From Dichotomocladium elegans (taxonomy: Eukaryota; Mucoromycota; Mucoromycetes; Mucorales; Lichtheimiaceae): DNA of 64,000 nt. The notes below the pieces were generated by a model. The model saw nothing but the letters and a program-made list of their open reading frames with translations, was not told where the DNA came from and made no database searches. Positions 45,801 through 57,795 of this stretch are shown here, piece by piece (positions within the stretch are counted from its first letter, which is position 1; each line of letters opens with the position of its first letter). The stretch spans positions 1,319,501 to 1,383,500 of the forward strand of contig JAIXMN010000007.1 of the NCBI GenBank assembly GCA_025716815.1, written 5' to 3'. The position numbers were made by a program, and so were the translations under genes.

Positions 45801-46020
45801 AAATAGTTTATTCATTTCAGAATGTAAAATGGGTATAAAGGAAAAGGATTCAAAAGGGCAAAGAACGGAGTAATCTTTATAGAGATGGATTTGTCGAGCT
45901 TTTTTATGCGTCATCTTTAGCCATGCGTGCGACATTTACTTTGTCACCACGCGTAAAGATTTCTAGGCAAACGCGACTTCAGAACCGCTAGGACATGACC
46001 TCAAGTTTGGAAAACTGTGT

Positions 46021-49000
46021 ATAATTCGGGTAGTGGAAATGAAGCATGGTCGTGATCTCTGGAAGAATTCAATGTTAATAATAACGTAAAGCGTACTTAG
46101 AGCTCACGGTTTTCTCCTCGAGCGCATTTTAGTTGCATGCACCATCACGGTATCGCATACCATCTTTCTGCCCAGGAGTATGGACATCAGCCTACTACGT
46201 ACTCTATTGGTTGATGCTGCTATATGCACATGTGTATAACGTTTGGCTCGTCAAATTCACAAATGTTGACGTCGTTAGATCCCAACGAGTATGACGTTAT
46301 AATAGTAGGGCACTGGATATCTCCTTCAATGCTAGCGTGGGGAGCCAGAGAGGCTCACTTAATCTAGTCTACCAACCCCTACTTGACATTGAAAGAGAAA
46401 CACTTCTTGGGGACGATGCTTTTTGATAATCGATATCCCTATCCCACCGGCTTTCCTCTTTTCGTTGGCTCGGATGATCTGTTCCTTCTGAAGCCAAAGT
46501 GATCATTGCCCCAATCCATTATTGATCTCTTGTTCCCATTATAACTTTCTTCCTTTCGACTGAGTATATCTCTTTCCGAGAGTGATCCATTCTGTAATGC
46601 GATGTCATATTTTCAGTAATAGACTGCCTTGTCTACCGCAAAGTTATCATGTAAACACGAAAAGTTATTGCACTTCTGAAGAGAGAATGTTGACTAGATT
46701 GGATACGTATCTCGGCGCGCGGCAGGTGTACGGAGGATACTAATTATAGAAATCACACGAGTGGGAAAACACTTGGTCGAGACAGGAGCAAATGCCAATG
46801 GACTGACCAGTCTGTGGGCCATCATAATGACTAAACTAGAGCGAATTGTGATTTCGCTATTATCTTACGGGAAACACTTTCATCACCAGCCAACAGAGTC
46901 ATACTAAAGGGTCAATTATCGGCAGATATGGTTCCTATCCAGGTATGTAGCACAAGCTCAAAGTCCGGGGAATCCAGTTGTCCTGTGGGTAATGTATCAG
47001 CCACATCATCTTCGCGGTATCGGTTATTTTTCACTTCCAAGCAGAACAGAGAAGTATGTGTATAATTGTATGGTTAGTCCTAGGACTAACCGAACCGGAA
47101 CCCCATCGACGATCCCACCACCGCTCCCATTCTTGATTTTCTATGCCCACCTTCAATCGATGATCAAAGAGTTTATGATAGACTATTTGGACCTTTTAAT
47201 TGTTTTGATTGCTTTTGTTCAATGTCTACAACGCTCGATGGATTCCAGTTCGAGTCCGCTGTACTCAGCCAATTGTCCTAAAGTACCGTTGGGCAACTTT
47301 TGTCGACTCGGGTATAGTTCGCAAGTCTTCGTACTCGTGAGATCACAAGCAATTAATTCTGCCAGAGTACTGCATTAAAGACACATTCATTATCATCCAC
47401 TTTATCTACATTATTGACTGCGTCGACTGGCGTGCTTAGGAAATGAGGCAAGCGAGTTCCAAAAAGGAGATATGCCGCTTTTTCTTGCTAAACAAACTCA
47501 CAGCATATGTCAGAAAATAAGCGAATCTCGCACGCGTCCCAATACGCCAATTCTTTCATATGATATGTAGTTCCCCCCCAACAAAAGTGCTGTGTTACAA
47601 AAGAGGGGTTTAAGGAACCGATGGCTGCTTCGGATATACTAGAGGAAAGAGCTATGTAGCGCATAACGGTTTTGTGGGAGTCCAGGTACGTATGACGATA
47701 AAGGGATATTCCCTAATTGAATGCGAGAGTCCGGTGCTGGACTGGGATATATAGCATTTGCTACTAAAAATATGACATCTATGCACGCCTCTTCAGTATC
47801 TGTCATTGCGCCAATACAAAAATAAGGCGGGGTGCTGTTCTTTATTGGGATGCTACAAATTCCCTATTTATCTCCGTCCGACAGTAAATGGTAATGACTG
47901 TGACAGGTGAGCGGGGATCATGTTCAAACAATCAATGGTATTCCAAGCAGCGTTGTTAGCTAATAAGTGTTTCGGGTGTCACCAAATGAATTCCGATTCT
48001 TGACCAGCTGTCTCACTGGGAAAGAAAGAAGAAAGAAAAAAAGAACTCCTCCCGGCTCATTCAAACAAATAGATGCAATTGTATTACAAATAAAGAGTTG
48101 CTTATCGCGTCACACAGTTCCATACACTTGGATACCGCATTATCATGGATGATCACCACTAATGTCTCTTGTTCGTGCCAAAGCCCGGTGGTCAGGACAC
48201 TGACCTCGCTCCTAAGCTGCAGTTTCCCCTCTTTCTTTCGGCGATATATGCCAGGCCAAAAAGAGATGAGGCTTTGGTTAACACTTGGCAGCTACTTGTA
48301 CGATGATTTATTGTGGGAGTTGGGAAAAGCGTCGTCATGGGAATCATGACAGACAGATGGGTTCGAAAATATGACGCTAGCAGGACAGAAAACAAAGAAA
48401 TGCGTACGTCTCTGTATATAGGGTCTTTCAATAACACTGGAGTCTTTTGAGGTCTGTGTGCGTGTGTTATCACTGAACGTGTGAATGCATAGTCAGGCTT
48501 TTATTTGGTATGTCGCTTCTGCGTTTCCGTATATATAGCGTGCTCTTGCCGCTACAATACATCACTTTTGCATTCGATTCTTGGTATATATATGGAGGCG
48601 GGCGTATTTACCAAATGAACGAGCAGGACAGATGGAGTAGAAGGTTAGGTGAGGACGCAATCGTTGAGGCCGAACATACTTGCCTGGTAGAATATTCCAA
48701 ACTATCGTTGGCGCACAGAAGCAAAGGTCTGTATGCATATACTTCCTTGTTGATAGCATTGCTGCATCCTTTGGAACGAGAATATCGGATGGAATTTAAA
48801 AAGTGTCCCTGAGGCCGTATAGATTTAGAGTCACCCGTTTCGGATATCGTATGCCATATAAGGCACGCCCATGCTGACCTTTTTCACTTTTTCTTGTGTG
48901 TGACGAGAAGGGTTGGCTCGGAAGAGCGCGCCAAGGCAGGTGGTGATGGCGCGTGTATATACATGCCATATTATATATGTACATGAGTGTATGTGTGCGG

Positions 49001-49245
49001 AATGAGGAGATGGTGTAGGGATATCATCTAAAGTGTTTCATGACAAAGTATAAAGATCTCGTACAGAATAATGAAACGATGTTATAGCAGATACACAACA
49101 GCATTTAAGGAGGGGAGGAGGGAAGGGGTCGGGGTGGTTGGGTTAGTGCCACATGATTAGTATAAGAATGCCATGTAGTGGGAAAAGAAAAGGTGAACAG
49201 TGCTGCTACAAACATTTGTATTAAAGTTTGGCCTCGATCCTTTTA

Positions 49246-49280
<35 letters not shown>

Positions 49281-49339
49281 CTCTATATATATCCTACGGT
49301 ACCTGGTCACCATTCCACCACTGCTTTTCATTGCGACAC
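46021..49339. other. Three kilobases of intergenic DNA with no supported gene
   Basis: Short frames (46992-47378, 48098-48349, 48510-48812) show no motif or sensible splice structure. The last 150 bases contain a CT run and TATA element for the gene at 49340. Confidence 0.45.
49249..49292 (+). promoter_or_regulatory. CT microsatellite followed by a TATA element
   Basis: A CT run of about 30 bases (49249-49278) is directly followed by TATATATAT at 49284-49292, 48 bases before the ATG at 49340. Confidence 0.45.
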
Positions 49340-50107
49340 ATGACGCGACCTGCATCACCGCCATCTTCATCTCAACCCAACTTAATCACGAATTCGAGTA
49401 ACAGCGATGACTGTGGTGGCAATAAGAATGATCAACCCGTAAAACTGAATTCCGGCGTACCCCGTCATTCTGAGAAGGCGGAAAAAGGAGGACTTTTCGC
49501 CTCTCCACGCCTCTGTTCTGCTGCCTTGTTTGCTGTCCCCTCCGTCTCTCTCAGCAATGCTCACGCCGTGAGCAGTAGCATAGGCCCACTCACGCCCCCA
49601 CTCACACTTGATCAGCAGCAAGCCTCCGACAATGCCACTATGACAGCAACCATCAAAACTTCCTCACAATCTTTGTTGCCGATCCTAAGGCCTGAAAGCT
49701 GTACCAAATTACAAACAACGGCTACTGTGCAGCAAAAACAACAACATCAGTCAATACAAAAAAGAAAACATTCATTTTGCTCTGCTGACGTTGTGCACGA
49801 TGTTTATTGCTGCATGTTCCGAATCACACTGGACGATAAAGGATCAATAGGTAAAGAAACACGGTATGTTCATGAGTCTGGGAGCCTTACATTTATTTGT
49901 TTTCTTGCAGCTGCTTTGTGCTATTTACCAACGCGATTCCAAAAAATGATTGAATTTTACCACACTGTATGTTTTGTTCCTTCTTCCAAACAGCAAGAGT
50001 CGCCCAAATCTATTATTAAATCGTCAGACCCACTAGGAAATACCGACAGCATACCGAGATCTAGGCCTTGGCGATCTTTTAGTGGCCCAGGGATTTCGGT
50101 GGGCTGA
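49340..50107 (+). CDS. Unknown Ser/Thr/Gln-rich protein, splicing unresolved
   Basis: The ATG at 49340 opens a frame of 256 codons. The first 150 residues are low-complexity Ser/Pro/Thr/Gln. A more structured part follows (DVVHDVYCCMFRITLDDKG, about 150-168). At least one intron is likely: a donor GTAAAG at 49851 or GTATGT at 49864, with the acceptor TTTCTTGCAG ending at 49910. The two donors give different C-termini, one ending soon after CFVLFTNAIPKND, the other running on. No domain recognised. Coordinates are those of the unspliced frame and should be treated as provisional. Confidence 0.4.
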   Translation: MTRPASPPSSSQPNLITNSSNSDDCGGNKNDQPVKLNSGVPRHSEKAEKGGLFASPRLCSAALFAVPSVSLSNAHAVSSSIGPLTPPLTLDQQQASDNATMTATIKTSSQSLLPILRPESCTKLQTTATVQQKQQHQSIQKRKHSFCSADVVHDVYCCMFRITLDDKGSIGKETRYVHESGSLTFICFLAAALCYLPTRFQKMIEFYHTVCFVPSSKQQESPKSIIKSSDPLGNTDSIPRSRPWRSFSGPGISVG

Positions 50108-52009
50108 AGCAACCAACCTTTTGGTCATCCCCACCTGCCCATTTGTACAGAGATATCTCGACCGGAACAGTAAAAATTGGGGCTGCGTCGTGCATACCGA
50201 ATCTGAAGGCCTATCTAGACTCTTCGCTGCTGCATCATTATCATCACTACCATCGTCTACATCACCAGTGCACCGCTCATCCCCTCCTTCGCCTGCGCCG
50301 GTGTCCCTACAGCATGAGGAGCCCAAGGCCGTAGAATGATGTTTCACCTTGCTGCTCCCGTTACTCTGTACTATCATCGCCATCGAAATGCACGGTAACA
50401 AAGCCAACGCACTGACACTCAACAAAATGAGCTATTGTGAAAATATCCACTCGTCCAAGTCAAACTTTGGTCTTCTTTTTTACATTCCTTTCACCTCACC
50501 TCTGACTGGGACATGCGGTCCTTGACCCCATGATTTCCCAAACCTGACACACGGGAGCAGAAAAGACAAAGGCCTAGACCCTTTCATGTGGCAATTCATC
50601 ATCTCTTTTCCCCTTCATCTTCCACATCCACATGAGCATATCAGTCGCTGATGGTGTATGTATACATATTCTTATTCTGGTTTTTCCCAGAATGGTGCTT
50701 TCTTCAGTATATGCATGCATATATATACATATATATCATTATTTTCTCATTACCTCTCTCTTGTATTTTAACTCCATGATTCGGTGTGTACCTGACTTCT
50801 ATTGCCCTGCCCCTGTTTACTGTTGCTATTGTTATTGCGATTGAGACACCGAATCACAACGTCCGATGAAAGCTTCTCTATGCATCTGCGAGCAACTGTA
50901 TACTCTCTAATTCTATAGCAACACTGTTGATCACAACACAAATTGATTTTCGTTGGTTCATTTTTGCGGTCGCAAAGCAAAAGTGCTGGAAAAAAAAAGG
51001 GCGTGAAAAAAAAAAAGTATTCTGGCGGAGGATTAACTTTACAATTTAAATAAAAAAATTTTGGCGCGCGCTCACTCACAGAATCAATAAACAATTGGGA
51101 ATGGATCCAAAGCAGAGGAGTGTGTGTATGTTTGGAAAAATTAGAAGAGAGACCTCTAGGGATCTGCTCATTACCTTTTCCGCATTGAACCTTCCATCGA
51201 TAGATGGTATGCGTGGTTAAGGGAATGCTGCACGCATATATATATGAAACCATTTTTCCCTTTTTGCTCAGACAAACCTTTCTACAGTTCTTGAAAAGGA
51301 CGTCGGACGGTCATCGTTACCTCCACAGGTGGCAATAAGGGACATGGGCACCTTCTGTAAAGCAATTGCTTGTGATACTTCTGTCGACATTCGCGGGTAC
51401 GAACGGGTATGCTTTGTTGGAGTTATTTGTATTACGTAAAATAATGTTCACGGTGACGCGATGTGTACAATGGCGATAGGGGATAGCCGTTTCCAAACCT
51501 CTCCATCTCCCCTTCCCCCCCCCCAAACACACACACATACCAAGTCAGGACAGCGGAGCTATGCACAAGCAAGACACTTGCCACCGTTTTGATGCTGCAA
51601 TGTAAATATCCATTTGGCGGGTTGTGGTCAGGCGCATAGAGCAAATGATCACCCCCTGTTGTAATATAATAAACTAGTTTTGGAATTGACAGGATGAGCA
51701 GCGAAAAATGGGTCGCTGCTTGTTTCTTGAATTATCTCTAAAAAGGAAGAGCATGGATTCATCGTCGATATGGTAACTTGATTCATGCGTTGTTATCAAC
51801 TTGTAGAAACACAATTCGCCTCTTTAAAAAACTGGTGGCTCCATATAAAGTAGGAAGATCATGTGCAAAGTCGACTTAAAGCTTTCTTGGATGAACCTTA
51901 CCTAAACCCGTCCGCTTTTTCTCTCTTTCTTTCCTTCTCTCCCTTCAGCTCTCTTTCACCTTCTCTTTTTTGTTGATTCAGTGAACGTGGTGCTCACGGT
52001 TAAGTCGAG
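50108..52009. other. Intergenic; no supported gene
   Basis: The left part may include a 3' exon of the gene at 49340 (a Ser/Pro-rich frame to 50339). The rest holds AT and CA simple repeats and short unconserved frames. The pyrimidine-rich stretch at 51910-51980 is a likely leader of the Ndt80-like gene. Confidence 0.4.
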
Positions 52010-53904
52010 ATGCAGAATAATAAATGGTCGTCATCTCAGGAATCGACATCCAACTACGTGGGGCTCTCAGCTGACGCATATTCGTATCGTCAAACGCCAC
52101 CCCCTCCACCACCTGCAGGTACACCCAATGTGGCGGCGGCGGCGGCGGCGGCAGCGGCGGGGCCCGAGGGACTTTCAATGCACGGGTAAAGGCTGGAAGA
52201 AAGGGCTGGGCGACCACAACCAATGGAGCGACAAGTTTAAGTCACCTAGGTTATTGATTGAAAAGGATTGGGATCGGAATTCAATACAATTATAGATTGA
52301 TGTCGATGACGCAGCAACCCGGCACACCTCAACCTGATGTAGCAACGCAACCGGTGGTTGGCGTGTCGAGTCTTCCTCCGACACCTGTAACGAGCAGTCG
52401 ATCACCAAGTAGTGACACGAGCAGCAGTATTGGCGGTGGTGGGAAAGGCAGCAGCAGCAGCAGCACGACCACCACCATGGGTGTCATGCCGCGACCTAAC
52501 TTGCCAGCACGTCCAGCGAGCTTCACGAGCATGACGACTTTCCCATCCCATCCATATCAACAATTCCCCGGTCCAATCAGAAAACGAAGAGCGGAATCCA
52601 TCTTCTCCTTTGAGATGGGTCCTTTTTTTTCCAGCACCAAACAACACGAGGAGCTCCTGAGCCTTGATCAGACCAACGGGTAACCATATGTAAATGTTAT
52701 GAGCATCCCATCACTTCAGCTAATATCAAATTTCAGCTATCAAATCCAGCTGCACGCCAAGATGGATCGCGGTTTCTTCCGTGCAGATCAAGATTGGGCA
52801 TGTTATCGACGCAACTACTTTCAAGTGAGTAGCACATTTGACGTCCTCGGGATTAATTACCCGCTGCAGACTTCAGAAGTGCCGTGCCTTCTTCGAAAAT
52901 CATCGACCCAAGAGTTGCACCAAGTCGAGTTCTTTTCTATTGGTGTGAGTGCCTGTGTATCCAGCAATCCTGAAAAGAAGATTGAGCTGGTACAGCATAC
53001 GCCGAAGCGCGACAAGGGCCCGCAGATGGTCCCCAAACCTCAGCCGGTCAGAGCAGGTGGAAACCTGCATCTGGCGTCTGTCGGTTCAAGTCACCAAATA
53101 GTCACCTTTGAGCGCATGCAATTCAAGACTGCGACAGCAAACAACGGCAAGCGACGAGCCGCGCAGCAGTACTATGAGATCGTAATTGATTTGTTTGCAA
53201 ATACATCCCAAGGAGAAACAATCTGTGTCGCAACCTGTCAGTCAGCACCGCTGGTGGTGCGTGGGCGAAGCCCAGGCCATTACGCTGATTCGCATACTCG
53301 CTATAAGCACAACGGCATGACAACTTCTCCTCCACCACCCCCGCCACTATCTCATCATCATCTTCCATCTTCAGACCAGCAGCAGCGCCTCCCACCACCA
53401 CCTCCTCCTCCATCAGGCCCAACCGCGATTCCTTCCGGGGGGCCTCCACCAAATCGCTACATTGGCTTGCCAACCTCGCCTGTCACTGATTTCGGACCAT
53501 ACTCGTCGTATTATGGATACCCTGTCGGGCCTACTGTTGCCACGCCGAATACATATAGCCATAGCTCTGGTGTCTCGGGAACAGGAGGTCATGGCACTTA
53601 TTCCATGCCTCCTTTGCCAAGCGCACCAGTTGGTCAGTCGTCCTATTTTCAGCAGCAACAGCGATCTGACGGAGGAGCAGGTGGATCATCGGATTATTAT
53701 GAACCCCATTCATTTTACAACAGCCGTCCGACCGATTCAGGGCCCAATTCGATGACAGGGCCGGGCCATCATCCTCAGCTAGGTTATGCACCTGGTCCAC
53801 CAACTCAACTGCAGCATCAACATCATGCGCCGTATGAAGATTACGCTTATGGAACTTCTGCAGCACCCTCGCCAGACGTGCAAGCCCAGCATCACCACGC
53901 CTGA
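52010..53904 (+). CDS. Ndt80/PhoG-type DNA-binding transcription factor
   Basis: Nuclear regulator with an Ndt80-type (p53-like immunoglobulin fold) DNA-binding domain; relatives control meiosis, nutrient response or heterokaryon incompatibility. Exons 52010-52185, 52296-52679 and 52737-53904, phase-2 GT-AG introns, 575 residues. The DNA-binding domain spans about 185-370: HAKMDRGFFRADQDWACYRR, NYFQVSSTFDVLG, IELVQHTPKRDKGPQ, FERMQFKTATANNGKRRAAQ and APLVVRGRSPGHYADS. The N-terminus has a poly-Ala run from GCG repeats (52131-52159) and Ser/Thr-rich disorder; the C-terminus is Pro/His/Gln/Tyr-rich, a possible activation region. Exon 1 is short (58 codons). The start is the first ATG with a clean leader. 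Which Ndt80 subfamily it belongs to cannot be told. Confidence 0.92.
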
Positions 53905-54563
53905 TTGAGTTCTTTTTCCTCAAATACTAGTCCTGGATTTTCCGTACGGCTGGACCGTGTCGCTGGCGGGTTGTACCTGAAAAAATATTGTTATTATTAT
54001 TAGTATCATCTTCGTCATTTTCGATCTTCTTTTCTCTCCTCCCTCCCTCCCTCCCTCTCTCTCTCTCCATCCCTCCCTCTCTATGGTAAAAAAAATTCCC
54101 CCCACAAACAAGCAAGGGAACTTTATGCATAATCTTTTTTCTTTTATTAATCGCTAAGATACAACTTTATATATTTGCTTCTATACTGTCGCCCGATTCA
54201 ATATACATATGTATTAATAAATAGTACACGTACACAAACATGGCCACGTTGGGACAGGGCTCCGGAAAGATAAAAGGGAAAGAGTGGCAGAGCCAGGAAA
54301 AAGGGAACAATCTTTGATAATACAAAGCAATCAATGTGATTATGTGCGGGCCCTGCTACGATAGTCACTCAATAATTGATTATTGCTGCATAAAGAAACG
54401 GAATGCTTAGTATTTTTTCTTCCTTTCTTTTCGCTCTCTTGTTATTTCACAGGCCTTTGTCATCAGAGGGCGTTTGGAGTATCTTGACCATTCCTGTACG
54501 GGGACCTCGTGTTTCGTCTATCTAAAATTATTTCTCCGTCCTTCTTCCACCACTCTTACCCAA
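53905..54563. other. Intergenic between the Ndt80-like and LRR genes
   Basis: Contains a CT-rich tract (about 54033-54081) and AT-rich DNA; trailer and promoter only. Confidence 0.5.
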
Positions 54564-56417
54564 ATGAGCACTGTTCCTGGCGACCGATTCATACGCACGT
54601 TGACGCATTATCTCGACTCGAATGTGGGAAGACTTCAAGTCAAAGATGGCACTATAAAACGCAAGTCGGCACCTAGCATCGGCGGATCTTCAAGCAATTC
54701 ACAGACCTACAAGACGAACCAGGGCGGTTCGATTGCGCCATCATCGCTATATGGCATTCCCGTGCCTTATATGTCGTTACTGGCAGCAGCATCACCCACG
54801 ACCGCGTTGACAGTGACGTCTTTTATGCCCAGTCGTTCAACGCTCACTCTTGATATACATCACCTCTATTTCCTCTTAGTACAGTTTGAACACCTCGGAC
54901 TGGACGTAGGGGATCCGGCTTTACTCGGCACAGTTCCGGAGGGCGGCATCGTGGATGAAGCCGAGCCTTCTGCGGTCGATGAGACGCGTTCCATCATGTC
55001 AGTCGGATCCATCGCATCGACGCTATCGCTTACAACAGGTTGGAATTTTTGGAACCGTGGGTTGCCGATGACGCAGCAACCGCCGAGAACCATCCAGCAG
55101 GATATTGAGCATATTTACGAATATTTTGGCCAAGTGTCTGCCCTCAAGCTCCAGCTGAATCTCAAGAATCCACGGGTTATCCAAAACTACTCCAATACTC
55201 TATCAGACAACATCCGTCTTTCGCTCAAACCCTTCAAGCGACTAACTCATCTTGAATTGCGTAATGTCCATCCGCAACTGCTAGCTGAATGGCCACTCCA
55301 GACAAACATGGGTGGGCTGATGACTTTAGTAGTCCAGGGGGCCAGGATCGAGGATGCCACTGAAGTTATTACGCCTAATGCGTCATGGATGACCCTTAAG
55401 AGACTGTCACTTGCAGACAATAATATCATATCACTAGACACAGACCTCCTCGACCGGATAAGAAGCGTCACTGATCTAGATCTATCAACAAACCTGCTTG
55501 CAGATGTTCCTGCCGCGCTTGCCTGCCTATACAATCTACAGTCGCTCCAGCTGGCAAACAACATGATCTCCTCGGTCACTGGAATCAACACAGTGCTCGG
55601 CAATATCCAGGAACTCGATCTCCGAGGAAATAGGCTGACGATGCTGGCCGGGTTAGAGAGGCTGTGGGCGCTTGAGCGCGTTGATTTGAGGGATAACCGA
55701 ATCGAAGACACCGGTGAGGTTGGTCGGCTCGCGAGCCTTCCTAATATTGAGGATGTGTGGGTTCAGGGCAATCCCTTCACTCAGCTCAATCCGGACTACC
55801 GGATTCAGCTGTTCACTGCATTTAAGCAGCAGGACATTGACATCAAGCTCGACGGGTCGACACCGAGTTTTGCTGAACGTAGGCGCATAGGAGCGCGCGA
55901 CACGCCATTGTCCGTACCGGCTGGGGAAGATGCCAGGGCGACTGCTGCGGAGCCTGCGAAGATCACAAAGGCCAAGTCAAAACGCGTCGTTAAACTCGGG
56001 AAGGATTCACGCGCAGCAGCAGCAGCAGCAGCAACAACAGCAGCAGCAGAAGCTGCGGCAATAACAGACGATTCAGAGGAACAGAACCAAGATTCGGAGG
56101 AAGGACAAGAAAGACACCTGCATCGAGCGGCTGACCTGGAACAGGCAGCGATCTTGAATCGTCGCAAATCCGTAACGTCACGGAGACGTCGTCTGAACCG
56201 CCGCAGTACCCAGTCGCCGTCCACCACAGACGATGAGAGTCAACGGCGCCAGCGGTCCATGTCTCCCAACTCATTTAGGCGAAAGATCGAATCCATGCGA
56301 CAAGAAGCCGGAACTGAATGGCTGCGCGTCCTTCAAGAAATGGATCTTGGTAAGGCTAAAACTGCAGCAGCCGCGCCTGCGACTACGGCTGCCGCAAGTG
56401 CAAACGAGAACGTTTAA
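54564..56417 (+). CDS. Leucine-rich-repeat protein, STK11IP/LIP1-like
   Basis: Single exon, 617 residues; the first Met in a good context is at 54564 (MSTVPGDRF). After a Ser/Thr-rich N-terminus with a possible helix, a core of about six LRRs spans roughly 230-430. Examples are LSLKPFKRLTHLELRNVHPQ, LKRLSLADNNIISLDTDLLD, VTDLDLSTNLLADVPAALAC, LQSLQLANNMISSVTGI and IQELDLRGNRLTMLAGLERL, capped by VWVQGNPFTQLNPDYRIQLF. The order (N-terminal helical region, LRRs, then GNP..-NPDYR-cap) matches the LRR part of animal STK11-interacting protein. The C-terminus is Ala-rich, then Arg/Ser-rich (RRKSVTSRRRRLNRRSTQSP). Probable scaffold; partner unknown. Confidence 0.8.
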   Translation: MSTVPGDRFIRTLTHYLDSNVGRLQVKDGTIKRKSAPSIGGSSSNSQTYKTNQGGSIAPSSLYGIPVPYMSLLAAASPTTALTVTSFMPSRSTLTLDIHHLYFLLVQFEHLGLDVGDPALLGTVPEGGIVDEAEPSAVDETRSIMSVGSIASTLSLTTGWNFWNRGLPMTQQPPRTIQQDIEHIYEYFGQVSALKLQLNLKNPRVIQNYSNTLSDNIRLSLKPFKRLTHLELRNVHPQLLAEWPLQTNMGGLMTLVVQGARIEDATEVITPNASWMTLKRLSLADNNIISLDTDLLDRIRSVTDLDLSTNLLADVPAALACLYNLQSLQLANNMISSVTGINTVLGNIQELDLRGNRLTMLAGLERLWALERVDLRDNRIEDTGEVGRLASLPNIEDVWVQGNPFTQLNPDYRIQLFTAFKQQDIDIKLDGSTPSFAERRRIGARDTPLSVPAGEDARATAAEPAKITKAKSKRVVKLGKDSRAAAAAAATTAAAEAAAITDDSEEQNQDSEEGQERHLHRAADLEQAAILNRRKSVTSRRRRLNRRSTQSPSTTDDESQRRQRSMSPNSFRRKIESMRQEAGTEWLRVLQEMDLGKAKTAAAAPATTAAASANENV

Positions 56418-56513
56418 CATCCCTCCCATATATCTCCTCATCCTCTTTCCACTCACATACAAACGCAAGTTTACATTATATGCCTTTGTCCCCCTCACCC
56501 TTTTTATATATTA

Positions 56514-57795
56514 TTATATGTTTTCAGACTTCTTGAGATAATCAATGATTTCTGCATTCGGTAAACCAAGGGTTCTTAATTCAGCTATCAACTGGGCGTG
56601 AGCGGCAAGGATCTGTGCTGTGGCTTGCCGTCGAGCAATCTCCATCTCTGCTAGGGATTCCGTCTCGCGGATGGCTAACTTTCGTCGCTTGATTTCCATC
56701 CTGTCCAAATGAATGGTCTCGCGGAGTCGGAGCCGTTGGATTTCGATGCGTTCGTTGCTAGTAATGGGCTCTTCTTGGAGGTGGGGTGGATACCTTGAGG
56801 GGGATGGATGAAATGCCACGGGTTGCGAGGAGGAAAGAGAAGAGGAGGATTCGGCTGATGTCGGAGCGGGTGGATGTGATGGATGCACGTCATTGGATAA
56901 GACGGGTCTTATGGGTGCAAAGGCAGACATATGAGCCAGATTTTGCTGCTGTGAAATAGGATGATGGGGTGGTGTTGATTGTTTCGCCTGTTGCTGCTGT
57001 ACTTCCTCCTTCTTGTCCGGAGTATGTTGTGCCGACGATGGGGTCTTGTGCTTGAAAGGTAGAAATTCGCTAAAGGTAGGCTCGATCCGATAATAATATT
57101 TGCACTTTTGCATGACAATGGCTGCGGATCAATTTTCCATTAGTCAAAATAAAATTGAACCAACACCAAAAAAAAAACCCACTTACCACGCGTCGCGTCG
57201 TCATGCGTCGCACTATCCAAATCCTTGTTGTTGTTCACAATCCACAGCCTTGCCTTTTCGAAATCATGCTCGAGTTGATAGATCTTGGTATGGATGTCTG
57301 CCTGCTTGCGGTAATCAATGCCAGCTTGCAAAAGCTCATTCAAAAGCTCGCTAATGAGTGACTTTTTGGACATTTGCTGGCCATTGCTGCTCACACCAGT
57401 TCTCCATATGCGAAACTTTTCATCCCGCAGCAGCCAATTGAGCATCATTTCCATGCTGGACGTTTTGCCGTCTCTTCCGGCATCGGTATCCCAAGCAATG
57501 GGCTTTTTCCGAATCTGCGGCTGTGGATTCTTTGAGGACGTGCTGCCCGTAACCATGGCAGGCTCTGCTGAAGTGGAAGTAGACAGGTGTACTTGAATAG
57601 GAGACGCGGGAACTACAACAGGCGTACGTGCTGAAACATAGAGGAGCACGGTCACGTTTATTATTATGATTATAATTATGATTATTATTAGTATTATTAT
57701 TTTTGGATGATGGCTGAAGCAGAAGAGAGTCTTTAAGCGTATTTACTTTGATCTGTAACCGCAGGAGAGGATATGGGCACTTGCTCAGCGACCAT
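56514..57795 (-). CDS. Myb/SANT-like domain protein
   Basis: Likely DNA-binding or transposon-derived regulator. Exons on the minus strand: 57795-57747, 57630-57187, 57121-56514 (GT-AG, phase 1), 366 residues. The Myb/SANT-like domain lies at about 60-175: MEMMLNWLLRDEKFRIWRTG, KSLISELLNELLQAGI, KIYQLEHDFEKARLWIVNNN, and after the splice KCKYYYRIEPTFSEF, a pattern common in large fungal families with WLL...F and YYY landmarks. The C-terminal 100 residues are a long coiled coil (IEIQRLRLRETIHLDRMEIK onward). Gln/Pro-rich disorder lies between. The gene is convergent with the LRR gene, whose stop is 96 bases away. No transposase signature, so a host role is plausible but unproven. Confidence 0.75.

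Larger units (their letters stand above)
41950..46020 (-). mobile_element. Composite mariner-Fanzor element in mirror orientation
   Basis: Left end (41960-42060) matches the outer end of copies B and C, including the TTTAACTTACA(C/T)TCAAGG motif. Then come Fanzor relic locus 3 on the plus strand (42290-44820) and a transposase N-terminal relic on the minus strand (45800-45515). The right end (45810-46015) has the GCGACATTTACTTTGTCACC and CACGCGTAAAGATTTCT blocks. The layout is the mirror image of copies B and H. About 650 bases between the two genes (44820-45470) are of unknown origin. Confidence 0.55.

Noticed and set aside
46992..47378. 128-residue plus-strand frame
   Set aside because: No family resemblance and located in a long stretch of eroded DNA.
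49979..50005. Apparent 27-base intron (GTATGT...ACAG positions near 49967-49993) in the unknown gene
   Set aside because: Too short for a spliceosomal intron in this group and it keeps frame when read through.
50768..51253. 161-residue minus-strand frame
   Set aside because: Low-complexity Phe/Asn-rich translation from A- and T-runs; not a credible protein.
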